The notes beneath the pieces were generated by a model that was given only the letters and a program-made list of their open reading frames with translations, was not told the origin of the DNA and did no database searches. Both the position numbers and the translations under genes were made by a program. Shown here piece by piece: positions 11,944-20,921 of a stretch of 64,000 bases of DNA. Position 1 is the stretch's first letter. Every line of letters starts with the position of its first letter. Source of the DNA: Myxococcales bacterium (GTDB taxonomy: Bacteria > Myxococcota_A > Polyangia > Haliangiales > Haliangiaceae). The stretch covers positions 558,001-622,000 of the forward strand of contig JADJUF010000037.1 in the NCBI GenBank assembly GCA_016717005.1, read 5' to 3'.

Positions 11944-13545
11944 GTGGGCTACCTCGATCAGCTGATCTCGATCAACGGCCTGCCGCTGCTGGCGTGCCTG
12001 GCGGTGTCGGGGATCCTGGTCTACCTCGGCATGCACGTGGTCGAGCGCAAGGTCATCTTCGTCGACCTGGCGCTGGCGCAGATCGCCGCGCTCGGCGTGA
12101 TGTGGGCGATCCTGATGGGCTACGACCACGAGACCGAGACCCTCGCGGTCACGCTCTACTCGCTGGCGTTCACCGCGGTCGGCGCGCTGATCTTCTCGAT
12201 CACCCGGACCCGCAACGAGCGGGTGCCGCACGAGGCGCTGATCGGCATCATCTACGTCACCGCCACCGCCGGCGGCCTGGTGCTGGCCGATCGGTTCGCG
12301 CTCGGCACCGAGGCGCTCAAGGAGCTGATCGCCGGCCGGGTCGCGCTGGTGACCCCGGCGATCCTGACCAAGCTGGTGATCACCTGCGCGCTGGTCGGCG
12401 CGGTGTTCCTGATCCTGCACCGGCGGCTGATGCGGATCAGCGCCGACCCGGCCGCGGCCGAGGCCGCCGGCATGTCGATCCGGGCGTGGGACTTCGTCTT
12501 CTACCTGCTGTTCGGCGTGCTGATCACCCAGTCGGTGTCGGTGCTGGGCGTGCTGCCGGTGTTCGCGTACCTGGTCATCCCGGCGGTCGCGGCGGCGTTC
12601 CTGTTCGAGTCGGTGCGGGCCCGGCTGATCTTCGGCTGGATCTTCGCCGGCGTGATCAGCCTGGTCGGGCTCGAGACCGCGCGGGCGTCGCAGCTCGATC
12701 CCGGCCCGACGATCGTGTGCCTGTTCGCGGCCGCGCTCGTGATCCTGGGCGTGTTCCTGTTCCTGCGGGCGCGCGGGTTCGCCGGCCGCGCGGTGTTGCA
12801 GGTGGTGGGCCTGGCGGTGGTGTTCGCGGCGTTCCTGGGCGGCACGCTGATGTTCCGCAAGCCGCAGCGGACCGACGAGCTGGCCGCCGCGGTCGAGTTC
12901 GCGCGCTCGGGCGATCCGACCCACATGCGCCAGGCGATGGTCAGCTTCCGGAACTTCCCCGACGAGCGGACCCGCTGGATCCCGCTGGTGCTGCCGATGG
13001 TGAGCGACGCCGACCCGGTCGTGCGCGACGCCGCGACCACCCTCTTGGTCGAGGTCAAGGCGGTCGAGGCCGCGGCGCCCCTGGCCGCGCGCCTGGGCCC
13101 GGGGGTCGAGCCCGACGACAACCTGCGCGAGGGCGTGATCCGGGCGCTGCGCGCGCTCGGCGACGCCAGCGTCGTGCCGGCGCTGGTCGACGCGGCCGCG
13201 CGCGAGGAGGAGCCCGACCTCGCGGTGGCGCTGGCGATGGCCGGCTTCGATCTGGCCGTCGCCGGCCACGACGACGAGCTCCGGCGCGCCGGCGACGTGC
13301 TGATCCAGATCGCGACCGACGACGGCGCCCCGCGCGCGGCCCGGCGCGACGCCGCCGACGCGCTCCACGCCCACGTCGCGATCGACCCGGCCGCCACCGA
13401 CGACGCCGCCCGCGCCGCGTGGTGGCGCGCGCACCGCGACCTGCTGGTGTGGCAGGCCGAGGCCCATCGCCTGACCGCGCCGGCCGGCGACCCAGGCGCG
13501 CCGCCGCCGGCCGAAGTTCCGCCGGCGCCACCCGCCGGCGGCTGA
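11944..13545 (+). CDS. Metal ABC transporter permease fused to C-terminal HEAT-like repeats
   Basis: 533 residues, about twice the length of a ZnuB/MntB permease. Residues 1-300 carry the multi-helix ABC-3 permease region (VVERKVIFVDLALAQIAALG is the conserved segment facing the ATPase). Residues about 320-510 are alpha-helical repeats of HEAT type (DPVVRDAATTLL, LREGVIRALRALGDASVVPALVDAA). A Pro-rich tail ends the protein. It starts at GTG 11944, seven bases after the binding-protein stop. It moves Zn or Mn across the inner membrane. The extension presumably lies in the cytoplasm and could bind the ATPase or a regulator, since no ATPase is encoded nearby. The fusion is unusual. Confidence 0.9.
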   Translation: MGYLDQLISINGLPLLACLAVSGILVYLGMHVVERKVIFVDLALAQIAALGVMWAILMGYDHETETLAVTLYSLAFTAVGALIFSITRTRNERVPHEALIGIIYVTATAGGLVLADRFALGTEALKELIAGRVALVTPAILTKLVITCALVGAVFLILHRRLMRISADPAAAEAAGMSIRAWDFVFYLLFGVLITQSVSVLGVLPVFAYLVIPAVAAAFLFESVRARLIFGWIFAGVISLVGLETARASQLDPGPTIVCLFAAALVILGVFLFLRARGFAGRAVLQVVGLAVVFAAFLGGTLMFRKPQRTDELAAAVEFARSGDPTHMRQAMVSFRNFPDERTRWIPLVLPMVSDADPVVRDAATTLLVEVKAVEAAAPLAARLGPGVEPDDNLREGVIRALRALGDASVVPALVDAAAREEEPDLAVALAMAGFDLAVAGHDDELRRAGDVLIQIATDDGAPRAARRDAADALHAHVAIDPAATDDAARAAWWRAHRDLLVWQAEAHRLTAPAGDPGAPPPAEVPPAPPAGG

Positions 13546-13582
13546 CCCGCGACCGGCGCGCCGAAACCTGCCAAGCTGGGGC

Positions 13583-14008
13583 GTGGCCTCGCCCCGCTAT
13601 CCGCTGGCTCGGGTCGGCGAGCTGCGCGCCGAGGTCGCGACCGAGCGCGTGCGCGATCTGGCGAGCGCGCTGGCCGACGAGGTCGAGGCCGAGGCCGCGC
13701 TGGCCGGCACCGCCGCCGCGGTCGCGCGGCTGCAGGCCGCGATCGCCGCCGCGGGCGCGCTCGCCGGCCCCCGGCCGGCGTGGGCGCTGGCCCAGCGCGA
13801 CGCCTACGCCGCGCGGCTGCGGCGCGACCTCGACCGCGCCCGCGCCGCGCAGACCAGCGCGGCCGCCGCGCTGGCCGAGCGCCGCACGACCACCGCCGCC
13901 GCCCGCGGCGCCGCCGCCACCGCGCGCGCCGAGCGCGACACGATCGAGCGCCACCGCACCGACTGGGACGACGCCCAGCGCAAGACCCGCGAGCGCCGCG
14001 AGGACTGA
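13583..14008 (+). CDS. Coiled-coil protein resembling FliJ/YscO
   Basis: 141 residues, almost entirely Ala/Arg/Glu-rich heptads predicted to form a helical hairpin. The opening PLARVGELRAEVATERV and closing WDDAQRKTRERRED resemble the small stalk proteins FliJ and YscO of flagellar and type III export ATPases, but no export gene is near and low-complexity coiled coils mimic one another. It starts at GTG 13583, 37 bases after the permease gene on the same strand. Codon choice is typical of real genes here. Treat the resemblance as a hint only. Confidence 0.5.
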   Translation: MASPRYPLARVGELRAEVATERVRDLASALADEVEAEAALAGTAAAVARLQAAIAAAGALAGPRPAWALAQRDAYAARLRRDLDRARAAQTSAAAALAERRTTTAAARGAAATARAERDTIERHRTDWDDAQRKTRERRED

Positions 14009-14107
14009 CCGGCAGTCGATCCGGCCGGGCCGCTGCGCGCGGCCTCGGCGGGCGACAGTCTCGGCGCGGCGTGGTGTACGATGGCGTATTCACCTATCGG
14101 GGGTTCC

Positions 14108-16089
14108 ATGTCTCGCCTCGCTTCGCTGCTCGGGCTCGTCGTTCTCACTGCCGTCGTGGCCTGCGGCGAGGTCGGCGGCGGTTCGCCGATCGACGCTCCA
14201 CCCACGCCGACCTTCACGCTGACCGCCGCCACCAGCGGCAACGGCGCCGGCACGATCACCTCGGCGCCAGCGGGCATCAGCTGCGGCGCCGACTGCACCG
14301 AAACCTACGATGAGGGGACCGTCGTCGCGCTGACGGCCGCGCCGGCGGCCGGCTCGACGTTCATGGGCTGGACCGGCGGCGGCTGCTCCGGCACCGGGGC
14401 CTGCGAGGTCACCGTCACCGCCGCGGTCACGGTCACCGCGGCGTTCGCCCTCGACAACTCGCTGATGGTCACGCTGGCGGGCAACGGCACCGGCTCGGTG
14501 ACGTCGACCCCGGCGGGCATCACCTGTGGCGCGGACTGCGACGAGGTCTACGCGTCGGGCACGGTCGTCACGCTGACCGCGGCGCCGGGCGCCGGCTCGA
14601 CGTTCATGGGCTGGTCCGGCGGCGGCTGCTCCGGCACCGGCACCTGTGTGGTCACGCTCACTGCCGCGGTGGCGGTCACCGCGACGTTCGGCCTGAACCA
14701 GGTCGTGCTCACCGTGGTCAACGCCGGCGCCGGCTCGGGCATCGTCACGTCGGCGCCGGCCGGCATCACGTGCGGGGCCGACTGCACCGAGAACTACGAC
14801 CTCGGCACGACCGTCACGCTGACCGCGACCGCGGCGGTCGGCTCGACGTTCGCGGGCTGGTCGGGCGGCGGCTGCACCGGCACCGGCACGTGCGTCGTCA
14901 CGATGACCGCGGCGACCGCGGTCTCGGCGACGTTCACCAACAACCCGACGCTCGCCGTGACCCGGGCCGGCAACGGCGCCGGCACCGTGACGTCGACGCC
15001 CGCCGGGATCAACTGCGGCGCCGACTGCACCGAGGTCTACCCGTCCGGCACCAGCGTGGTGCTCACGGCGACCCCCGCGACCGGCTCGACGTTCGCCGGC
15101 TGGTCGGGCGGCGGCTGCTCCGGCACCGGCGCGTGCTCGATCGGGCTCACCGCCGACACCACGATCACCGCGACCTTCACGCTCAACGTCCTCACGCTCA
15201 CGGTCGCGCGCGCCGGCACCGGCACCGGCACCGTGACCTCGACGCCCGCCGGCATCAACTGCGGGGCCGACTGCTCCGAGCCCTACAACTTCGGCACGAT
15301 GGTCACGCTCACCGCGGCCCCGGCGGTCAGCTCGACGCCACCGCGACGTCGTCGCCCGCCGGCATCAACTGCGGCGCGACCTGCGCGGCCAGCTTCAACT
15401 ACGGCACCGCGGTCGTGCTCACCGCGACCCCCAGCGGCGGCGCGGTGTTCAGCGGCTGGTCGGGCGGCGGCTGCAGCGGCACCGGCACCTGCGCGACGAC
15501 GATCACCGCGGCGGTCACGGTCACGGCGACGTTCGCCGCCGGGATGTGCGACAGCTTCTCGATCGGCAACACGACGACGATCCCGGGCTGGACCGAGCGC
15601 GCGGGCGACTGGGTCGTCAGCGGCGGGCTGCTGCGCGACAGCACCGGCACCTCCGGCACGATCTACAGCCGCCACATCACGATGGACAACAGCACGCAGA
15701 CCGACGGCTGCGTGCGCTTCACCGCGGTCTACAGCGGGGCCGGGACGATCGCGTCGGCGGGCGCCATCCTGCGCTGGACCCCGCCCATGAACTACATCGT
15801 CGCGCTGGTGCAGGACAACACCAACTCGGGCACCTGGAACACCGGCTACATCTACCAGTACCCCGCCGTCACCAGCCTCACGCCCTCGATCTCGGGCGCC
15901 TGGGGCACCACGCCGGCCGTCGAGGCGTGCGTCAATGGGACCACCGTGACCCTGCGCGTCGACGCCGCCCGCGACGGCGTCTACGAGAGCTCGGCGATGG
16001 GGACCACGACGCTGACCGGCGCCGGCCTGTCCGGGATCATGACGCTGTCGGCGTCCTCGGCGGTCGACGACGTCTGCTGGGGTCCGTGA
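14108..16089 (+). CDS. Lipoprotein with Cys-containing InlB-B-like repeats (frameshifted)
   Basis: The signal peptide has a lipobox ending VVAC. The body consists of about 70-residue beta repeats, each with TSTPAGINCGADC, then a VTLTA strand, GSTFAGWSGGGCSGTGTC and an ATF closing strand. These look like divergent InlB B-repeats with two disulphides each. Five repeats read in one frame; near 15331-15337 the frame changes, and a sixth repeat plus a C-terminal LamG-like domain (GWTERAGDWVVSGGLL to SAVDDVCWGP) follow. The end of repeat five is missing, which suggests a deletion between ctcgacg motifs or repeat collapse in assembly. ATG 14108 is preceded by a G-rich ribosome site. It is probably a surface adhesin. 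Confidence 0.8.
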
Positions 16090-16136
16090 CGCGGGCGCGG
16101 GTCGCGATCGCGCGCCGCGGCGCGGGCGGTCCACCG

Positions 16137-16155
16137 GCGCGCCGGGCCGGCGCGC
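16137..16155. terminator. GC-rich inverted repeat downstream of the repeat lipoprotein
   Basis: gcgcgccgg and ccggcgcgc form a perfect 9-base inverted repeat around a single base, 48 bases after the lipoprotein stop and in the gap to a convergent gene. The rest of the 16090-16303 gap shows no gene. There is no T run, so termination is only suggested. Confidence 0.35.
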
Positions 16156-16303
16156 GGTCGACCTCGACGACGCGCTGACCGACGCCGGACCTCGGGCGTA
16201 GGCGGGCTGGGCCCCAGGGGCGCTGGCGACGCGCCCACGATCGAGCGCGGCCGAGGCGCCGGCCGGGCGGACGAGACGCGGGGGCGCCCAGGGCCGCGCG
16301 CGC

Positions 16304-16642
16304 TCAGCACCGCGTCGGCCCGATCCAGATCCGGATCCGGCGGCGCCACGGCAGGTCGACCCAGCGCGGCGCGGCCCAGGTCGGGACCACCCAGGGCGCG
16401 CCGTCGGCCGTGACCCGGGCGCCGCCGAGCGCCAGGCTGACCTTGGCCGCGTAGGTCAGCGCGATCGCGTCCATCGACAGCACCATCAGCTCGCCGCCGG
16501 GGCCGGCGGCGCTGGGCCCCCACTCGAGCTCGACGTTGCGGGGGCTCGCCCGGCGGGCGCCGACCTCGCGCTGGAGCTGCGCCCGCCACTGATCCGAATC
16601 GAGGGGCGCCGCGAACTGGAAGCGGGCCATGCACATCGGCAT
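16304..16642 (-). CDS. Conserved-looking small protein of unknown function
   Basis: 112 residues with a balanced amino-acid composition (FQFAAPLDSDQWRAQLQREVGAR, then AITLTY-like strands), unlike the Arg-rich shadow frames of this sequence, so it is probably real. No signal peptide or membrane segment is visible and I recognise no family. The start is uncertain: ATG 16642, 16636 and 16630 and a GTG at 16645 are all in frame; MARFQFAAPL from 16630 looks most natural. It is convergent with the repeat lipoprotein. Confidence 0.5.
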   Translation of the reverse strand: MPMCMARFQFAAPLDSDQWRAQLQREVGARRASPRNVELEWGPSAAGPGGELMVLSMDAIALTYAAKVSLALGGARVTADGAPWVVPTWAAPRWVDLPWRRRIRIWIGPTRC

Positions 16643-16716
16643 CACCGCACTCTGCCACGCCGCTCAGCGCGCGCGTGCCGCCGCCTCAAGCTCCCGTGTT
16701 CATTGCCGCGGGGGGC

Positions 16717-16986
16717 TCAGACGGCCTCGGCGGCCTTCAGGATCAGGTCGATGAAGTCGTGGCGGATGCGGATGAGGCTGCTCGACTTCGCCGCCTCACG
16801 GATGCCGATCGGGACCAGCTCGCCGGAGGGGCGGTCGCCGGTGATGTCGTCGCCGTCGGTGATGTTGAGGACCTTGACCTTGTCGGCCTTGGCGGGCGGC
16901 GTCGGCTGACCGGCCTTGGGCTGGGCGACCGCGACGGCGGTGAGCGAGAGCATGATGGCGAGCGACAGGGGAGCGATGCGCTTCAT
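16717..16986 (-). CDS. Small secreted protein
   Basis: 89 residues with a clear signal peptide (MKRIAPLSLAIMLSLTAVAVAQ, cleavage after AVAQ). The mature part begins with a Lys/Pro-rich spacer and ends with VKVLNITDGDDITGDRPSGELV and SSSLIRIRHDFIDLILKAAEAV, a compact acidic and helical segment. The pattern reminds me of short periplasmic proteins found in Myxococcota, but I cannot name a function. ATG 16986 is the only start that leaves an intact signal peptide. It may be co-transcribed with the small membrane protein upstream. Confidence 0.7.
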   Translation of the reverse strand: MKRIAPLSLAIMLSLTAVAVAQPKAGQPTPPAKADKVKVLNITDGDDITGDRPSGELVPIGIREAAKSSSLIRIRHDFIDLILKAAEAV

Positions 16987-17066
16987 GCGGGGAAGGACAC
17001 GGACCCGGGCGCACGGTTGCGCGGCGCCCAGGTGCGCAGGTGCACCGGCCACGGGCGCACGCCGGG

Positions 17067-17264
17067 TCAGTCGTCGACGAACCCGCTGGGCGCGCCCGGC
17101 GCCGCTGCGCCGCGGTAGGCCAGGACGCTGGCGACGCAGGCGATCGCCAGGCCGATCGCGAGCGCCAGGAACACACCTGCGCCGCCGGCCGGCCGCGGGC
17201 GGGCAGGCCCCGCGAGGAACCCGTCGACGTCGAACCAGGCCCTCCGCGCCGATCGTCGTCCCAC
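17067..17264 (-). CDS. Possible small single-helix membrane protein
   Basis: 65 residues from GTG 17264. The N-terminus is basic (GRRSARRAWFDVDG), followed by a Pro/Gly spacer and one strong hydrophobic helix (GVFLALAIGLAIACVASVLAY), with a short tail. The helix and positive-inside charge favour a real gene, yet the size and lack of homologues I can recall keep confidence low. It lies 80 bases upstream of the small secreted protein. Confidence 0.4.
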   Translation of the reverse strand: MGRRSARRAWFDVDGFLAGPARPRPAGGAGVFLALAIGLAIACVASVLAYRGAAAPGAPSGFVDD

Positions 17265-17415
17265 CCGGGGCGGCGATCAAGCCGTCGGATCGTCGTCGTT
17301 CCGCGCGCGCGCCGCCGTGGTCGAAGACCCGCCGGACCACCGCGGTCAACGCCGGCCGGCTGGCCTCGTCGACCGAGGCTGGCTCGCGATCAGGCCGGTC
17401 AGCGGCAGCCCAAAC

Positions 17416-17471
17416 GTGACCGCGATCAAGTGACCGCGATCAAGTGACCGCGATCAAGTGACCGCGATCAA
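17416..17471. repeat. Four perfect 14-base tandem repeats
   Basis: The unit gtgaccgcgatcaa occurs four times head to tail. The fourth copy contains the stop codon (17468-17470) of the minus-strand lytic transglycosylase gene, so the repeat arose from that gene's 3' end. Confidence 0.9.
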
Positions 17472-19564
17472 TACGTCAGGTCGTCGACGATCGTCCCCTG
17501 ATCGACCACCAGCGGCTGGGCGTAGACCTCGCCGGTGTACAGGTAGACGTAGCGGGCGTAGTTCTCGGTGACCTTCTTCATGTACTCGCGGGTCTGGACG
17601 TAGCTGACCAGCTCGACGAACTCGTCGATCGGCCGCGCGCCGTTCTCGGCGACCCACTTCACCACCGGGCGCGGGCCGCTGTTGAACGAGCCCGCGCCGA
17701 TCGGGATCTGGCCGTTGAACTTGGCGAGCAGCCTGCCGATGTACCAGCTGCCGGTGTGGATGTTGAGCTCGGGCGCGTACAGGTCGCCGGGCGCGTAGGT
17801 CAGGTGGAGCTGGCGCGCGACCCGGATCGTCGTCGCCGGGATCATCTGCAAGAGGCCCTGGGCGTCGGCGTACGACAGCACCCCCGGGTCGTAGCCGCTC
17901 TCCTTGCGCATGATCGCGTAGAGGTAGTACGGCGGGCTGCCGCCGAGCGGTCGGTACCGCTCGACGAGGTCCTTGTAGGCCTCGGGGTACGCGTGGAGCC
18001 ACCACGGCCGGGCCCGGCCCTCGGCCGGCGTGTCGAGGGCGCCGCCGTCGTAGGCGTTGGCCAGCTTCCACGGCCGCGTCCAGTTGCGGCCGGCGCCGTA
18101 GCGCTCGAACAGCACCGCCAGCGCCTGCGCGCGCGGGTGCCGCTTGACGAAGCCGCGCTCGCGCCGCGCCAGATCGACGCCGGCGTCGGTGGCGAGCCCG
18201 GCGGTGATCAGCTCGTCGAACGCGCGGATGGCGGGGTCGGCGACGAGCGCCGGCTCGATCGTGTCGGCGATCTCGGGCCCGCGCGGGCTCGGCGGCGTCG
18301 TGCCGAACGGGCCGATCGCGACGCCGCGCTCGCCCAGCCGCGCCGTCGCCAGCAGCGCGTACCAGGAGAACGGCCAGCGCCCGACGATGCGCTGGTAGAT
18401 CGGCGTGGCCTCGTCGGCGCGGCCCAGGCCGTCGAGCGCGCGCGCCTGCCAGTAGGCGCCCTTGCCGGCCTCGAGCGAGCCCGAGCGCGCGGCCAGCTTG
18501 GCCAGGTGCGGCAGCGCCGCGGCCCGATCGCCGACCAGGTAGTGGCTCATGCCCAGGAACCACAGCGCGTCGTCCATCCACTTCGACTTCGGATAGCGGC
18601 GGATGGTCTCGGCCAGCGGCCCGATCGCCTTGCGGTAGTCGCCGCGGTTGAACTCGAGCCAGCCGGTCAGGTACTGCGCCTCCTCGGCCCAGGAGGTCTT
18701 CGGGTACTGCTTGACGACCCGGCGGTAGTGCCGGATGGCGTCGTCGTCGTGATCGGCCCGCGACAGCGCGCGCGCGCCGTGGAACAGCGCCTCGGCCGAG
18801 CGCATCTCGTCGGCGACGCTCAGCAGCAGGCGGCCGGCGTCGGCGTAGCGGCGGCGCATCTTGAACAGGGTCGTGCCCAGCCAGTAGTCGCGGCGGATCC
18901 GCGTGGCCTTGGGCACGCGCGCGTCGATCATCGTCAGCTCGGCGACCGCGGCGTCCCAGGCGTGGGCGCTGACCAGGCGCTGGGCCCGCGCGATGCGGTC
19001 CTCGGCGGTGTACGTCGGCGCGGCGCCGGCCGCGACCAGCGCGCGATCGGCCTCGGCCGCCAGCGGGTGGGCCGGGTAGGTCGCCAGGAAGTCGCGCAGC
19101 GCCGCCTGGCCGCGGGCCGGGTCGGCCTCGCCCGCGGCCACCGCGATCCGGTAGGCCACGACGCCGAGGTCGGCGTGGTCGTCGGCGTTGGGCGCGGCCC
19201 GCAGGCGCGCGTAGCTGCGCGCGGCGTCGACCCGCTGGCCCAGGTCCCAGGCCGCGTCGGCGGCGCGCCACGCGGCGGTGCGCGCGAACCGCGAGTCGGG
19301 CATGGCCGCCAGCGCCGCGAAGGCCCGGGCCGCGTCGGCCGGGCGCTGGTCGAGGAGCGCCACCTGGCCGCGCAGCCACAGGAGGTAGTCGGGGTTGGCC
19401 AGCGCCTCGGGCTCGAGGCCGGCCAGGGCCGCGGTCGCGCCGGCCAGATCGCCGGCGTCGTAGGCCGCGAACGCCTGGCCCAACCGCTGGGCCGCGGCGT
19501 CGTCGGCGCGGGCGGAGGTGGCCGTGGCCAGCAGCACGCACGCGACGACGGTTGCTCGCACCAT
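17468..19564 (-). CDS. Soluble lytic murein transglycosylase (Slt-type)
   Basis: 698 residues. A signal peptide (MVRATVVACVLLATATSARA) is followed by a long superhelical/TPR-like region (about 25-520) and a C-terminal SLT catalytic domain with the catalytic Glu in MRKESGYDP and the conserved AQGLLQMIP, NIHTGSWYIGRL and SFNSGP motifs. The enzyme cleaves the glycan strand of peptidoglycan in the periplasm, forming 1,6-anhydro-muropeptides. ATG 19564 gives a proper signal peptide; longer frames upstream do not. It is divergent from the acyl-CoA dehydrogenase gene with only 58 bases between starts. Confidence 0.93.
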   Translation of the reverse strand: MVRATVVACVLLATATSARADDAAAQRLGQAFAAYDAGDLAGATAALAGLEPEALANPDYLLWLRGQVALLDQRPADAARAFAALAAMPDSRFARTAAWRAADAAWDLGQRVDAARSYARLRAAPNADDHADLGVVAYRIAVAAGEADPARGQAALRDFLATYPAHPLAAEADRALVAAGAAPTYTAEDRIARAQRLVSAHAWDAAVAELTMIDARVPKATRIRRDYWLGTTLFKMRRRYADAGRLLLSVADEMRSAEALFHGARALSRADHDDDAIRHYRRVVKQYPKTSWAEEAQYLTGWLEFNRGDYRKAIGPLAETIRRYPKSKWMDDALWFLGMSHYLVGDRAAALPHLAKLAARSGSLEAGKGAYWQARALDGLGRADEATPIYQRIVGRWPFSWYALLATARLGERGVAIGPFGTTPPSPRGPEIADTIEPALVADPAIRAFDELITAGLATDAGVDLARRERGFVKRHPRAQALAVLFERYGAGRNWTRPWKLANAYDGGALDTPAEGRARPWWLHAYPEAYKDLVERYRPLGGSPPYYLYAIMRKESGYDPGVLSYADAQGLLQMIPATTIRVARQLHLTYAPGDLYAPELNIHTGSWYIGRLLAKFNGQIPIGAGSFNSGPRPVVKWVAENGARPIDEFVELVSYVQTREYMKKVTENYARYVYLYTGEVYAQPLVVDQGTIVDDLTY

Positions 19565-19622
19565 GGGCCCGGGAGTATACCGCCGGCGACCGCGTGGCGC
19601 CTGGCCGCGCGAGGAGGACCCC

Positions 19623-20795
19623 ATGGCCGGCGCCTACCGCGGACTCGACTACTACGGGATCGACGAGCTCTTCACCGAGGAGGAGCGGCTGATCCGTGAC
19701 ACCGTGCGCGACTTCGTCTCGGACAGGATCGTCCCGACGATCGGCAAGCACTTCACCGCGGGGACCTTCCCGCACGAGCTGGTGCCGGTGTTCGGCGAGA
19801 TGGGCCTCCTGGGCGCGTCGCTGACCGGCTACGGCTGCCCCGGCACCAGCGCCACCGCCTACGGGCTGATCTGCCAGGAGCTCGAGCGCGGCGACTCCGG
19901 CATCCGGTCGTTCTGCTCGGTGCAGTCGAGCCTGGTCATGTACCCGATCTGGGCCTTCGGGTCGGAGGAGCAGAAGCAGCGCTACCTGCCGGGCATGGCC
20001 GCCGGCACGCTGATCGGCTGCTTCGGGCTGACCGAGCCCGACTTCGGCTCGAACCCGACCGGCATGCTCACCACCGCCCGGCGCACCAGCGGCGGCTACG
20101 TGCTCAACGGCACCAAGCGCTGGATCACCAACGGCTCGGTCGCGCAGGTCGCGCTGGTGTGGGCCAAGCTCGACGGCGTCGTCCACGGCTTCCTGGTGCC
20201 GACCGCGACCAAGGGCTTCACCGCCCGCGACATCCACGGCAAGTGGTCGCTGCGCGCGTCGACCACCAGCGAGCTTCACCTCGAGGACGTCGAGGTCGGC
20301 GAGGACGCGCTCCTGCCGGGCGTGCGCGGCATGCGCGGCCCGCTGTCGTGCCTGACCCAGGCGCGGTTCGGCATCTGCTTCGGCGCGATCGGCGCGGCCA
20401 TGAGCTGCTACGACGAGGCGCTGGGCTACGCCAAGGACCGCGTGCAGTTCTCGCGGCCGATCGCCGGCTACCAGCTGGTCCAGCAGAAGCTGGTCGAGAT
20501 GGTCTCGGAGATCACCAAGGGCCAGCTCATGTGCTGGCGGCTGGGCCAGCTCAAGGACACCGGCAAGCTCGAGCCGCGCCACGTGTCGCTGGCCAAGCGC
20601 AACTGCGTCAGCGTGGCGCGCGACATCGCCCGCGACGCCCGCGACATCCTCGGCGCCAACGGCGTGACCGACGACTACCAGTGCGGCCGGCACATGCTGA
20701 ACCTCGAGAGCGTCTACACCTACGAGGGCACCCACGACATCCACACGCTCGTGGTCGGGCAGGACGTCACCGGCCTGGCCGCGTTCGATGGCTGA
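19623..20795 (+). CDS. Acyl-CoA dehydrogenase, glutaryl-CoA dehydrogenase type
   Basis: 390 residues, full length for the family. The FAD/substrate motifs CFGLTEPDFGSNP and WITNGSVAQVALVWAK and the C-terminal YEGTHDIHTLVVGQDVTG are visible; the Glu in YEGTHD is the catalytic base, in the position used by glutaryl-CoA dehydrogenases. The expected reaction is FAD-dependent oxidation and decarboxylation of glutaryl-CoA to crotonyl-CoA, the end of lysine/tryptophan breakdown, with electrons passed to ETF. GAGGAGG (19611-19617) just before ATG 19623 fixes the start. A related short-chain substrate cannot be excluded. Confidence 0.9.
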   Translation: MAGAYRGLDYYGIDELFTEEERLIRDTVRDFVSDRIVPTIGKHFTAGTFPHELVPVFGEMGLLGASLTGYGCPGTSATAYGLICQELERGDSGIRSFCSVQSSLVMYPIWAFGSEEQKQRYLPGMAAGTLIGCFGLTEPDFGSNPTGMLTTARRTSGGYVLNGTKRWITNGSVAQVALVWAKLDGVVHGFLVPTATKGFTARDIHGKWSLRASTTSELHLEDVEVGEDALLPGVRGMRGPLSCLTQARFGICFGAIGAAMSCYDEALGYAKDRVQFSRPIAGYQLVQQKLVEMVSEITKGQLMCWRLGQLKDTGKLEPRHVSLAKRNCVSVARDIARDARDILGANGVTDDYQCGRHMLNLESVYTYEGTHDIHTLVVGQDVTGLAAFDG

Positions 20796-20921
20796 GGCGC
20801 GCGCTCCGAGCAGGATCGCGCGCTGGGCCCCGGGGCGCGGCAGGTGGTCCGCGGCGATGCGTCGACCGACGTGGTCTGGCGGTGACGCCCGAGGCGCGCG
20901 CGCCCAGGCGAGGGTCCCTCG

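Noticed and set aside
20796..20921. TPP riboswitch upstream of thiD
   Set aside because: The conserved CUGAGA and ACCUGA elements are absent; only a short inverted repeat next to the start was seen.
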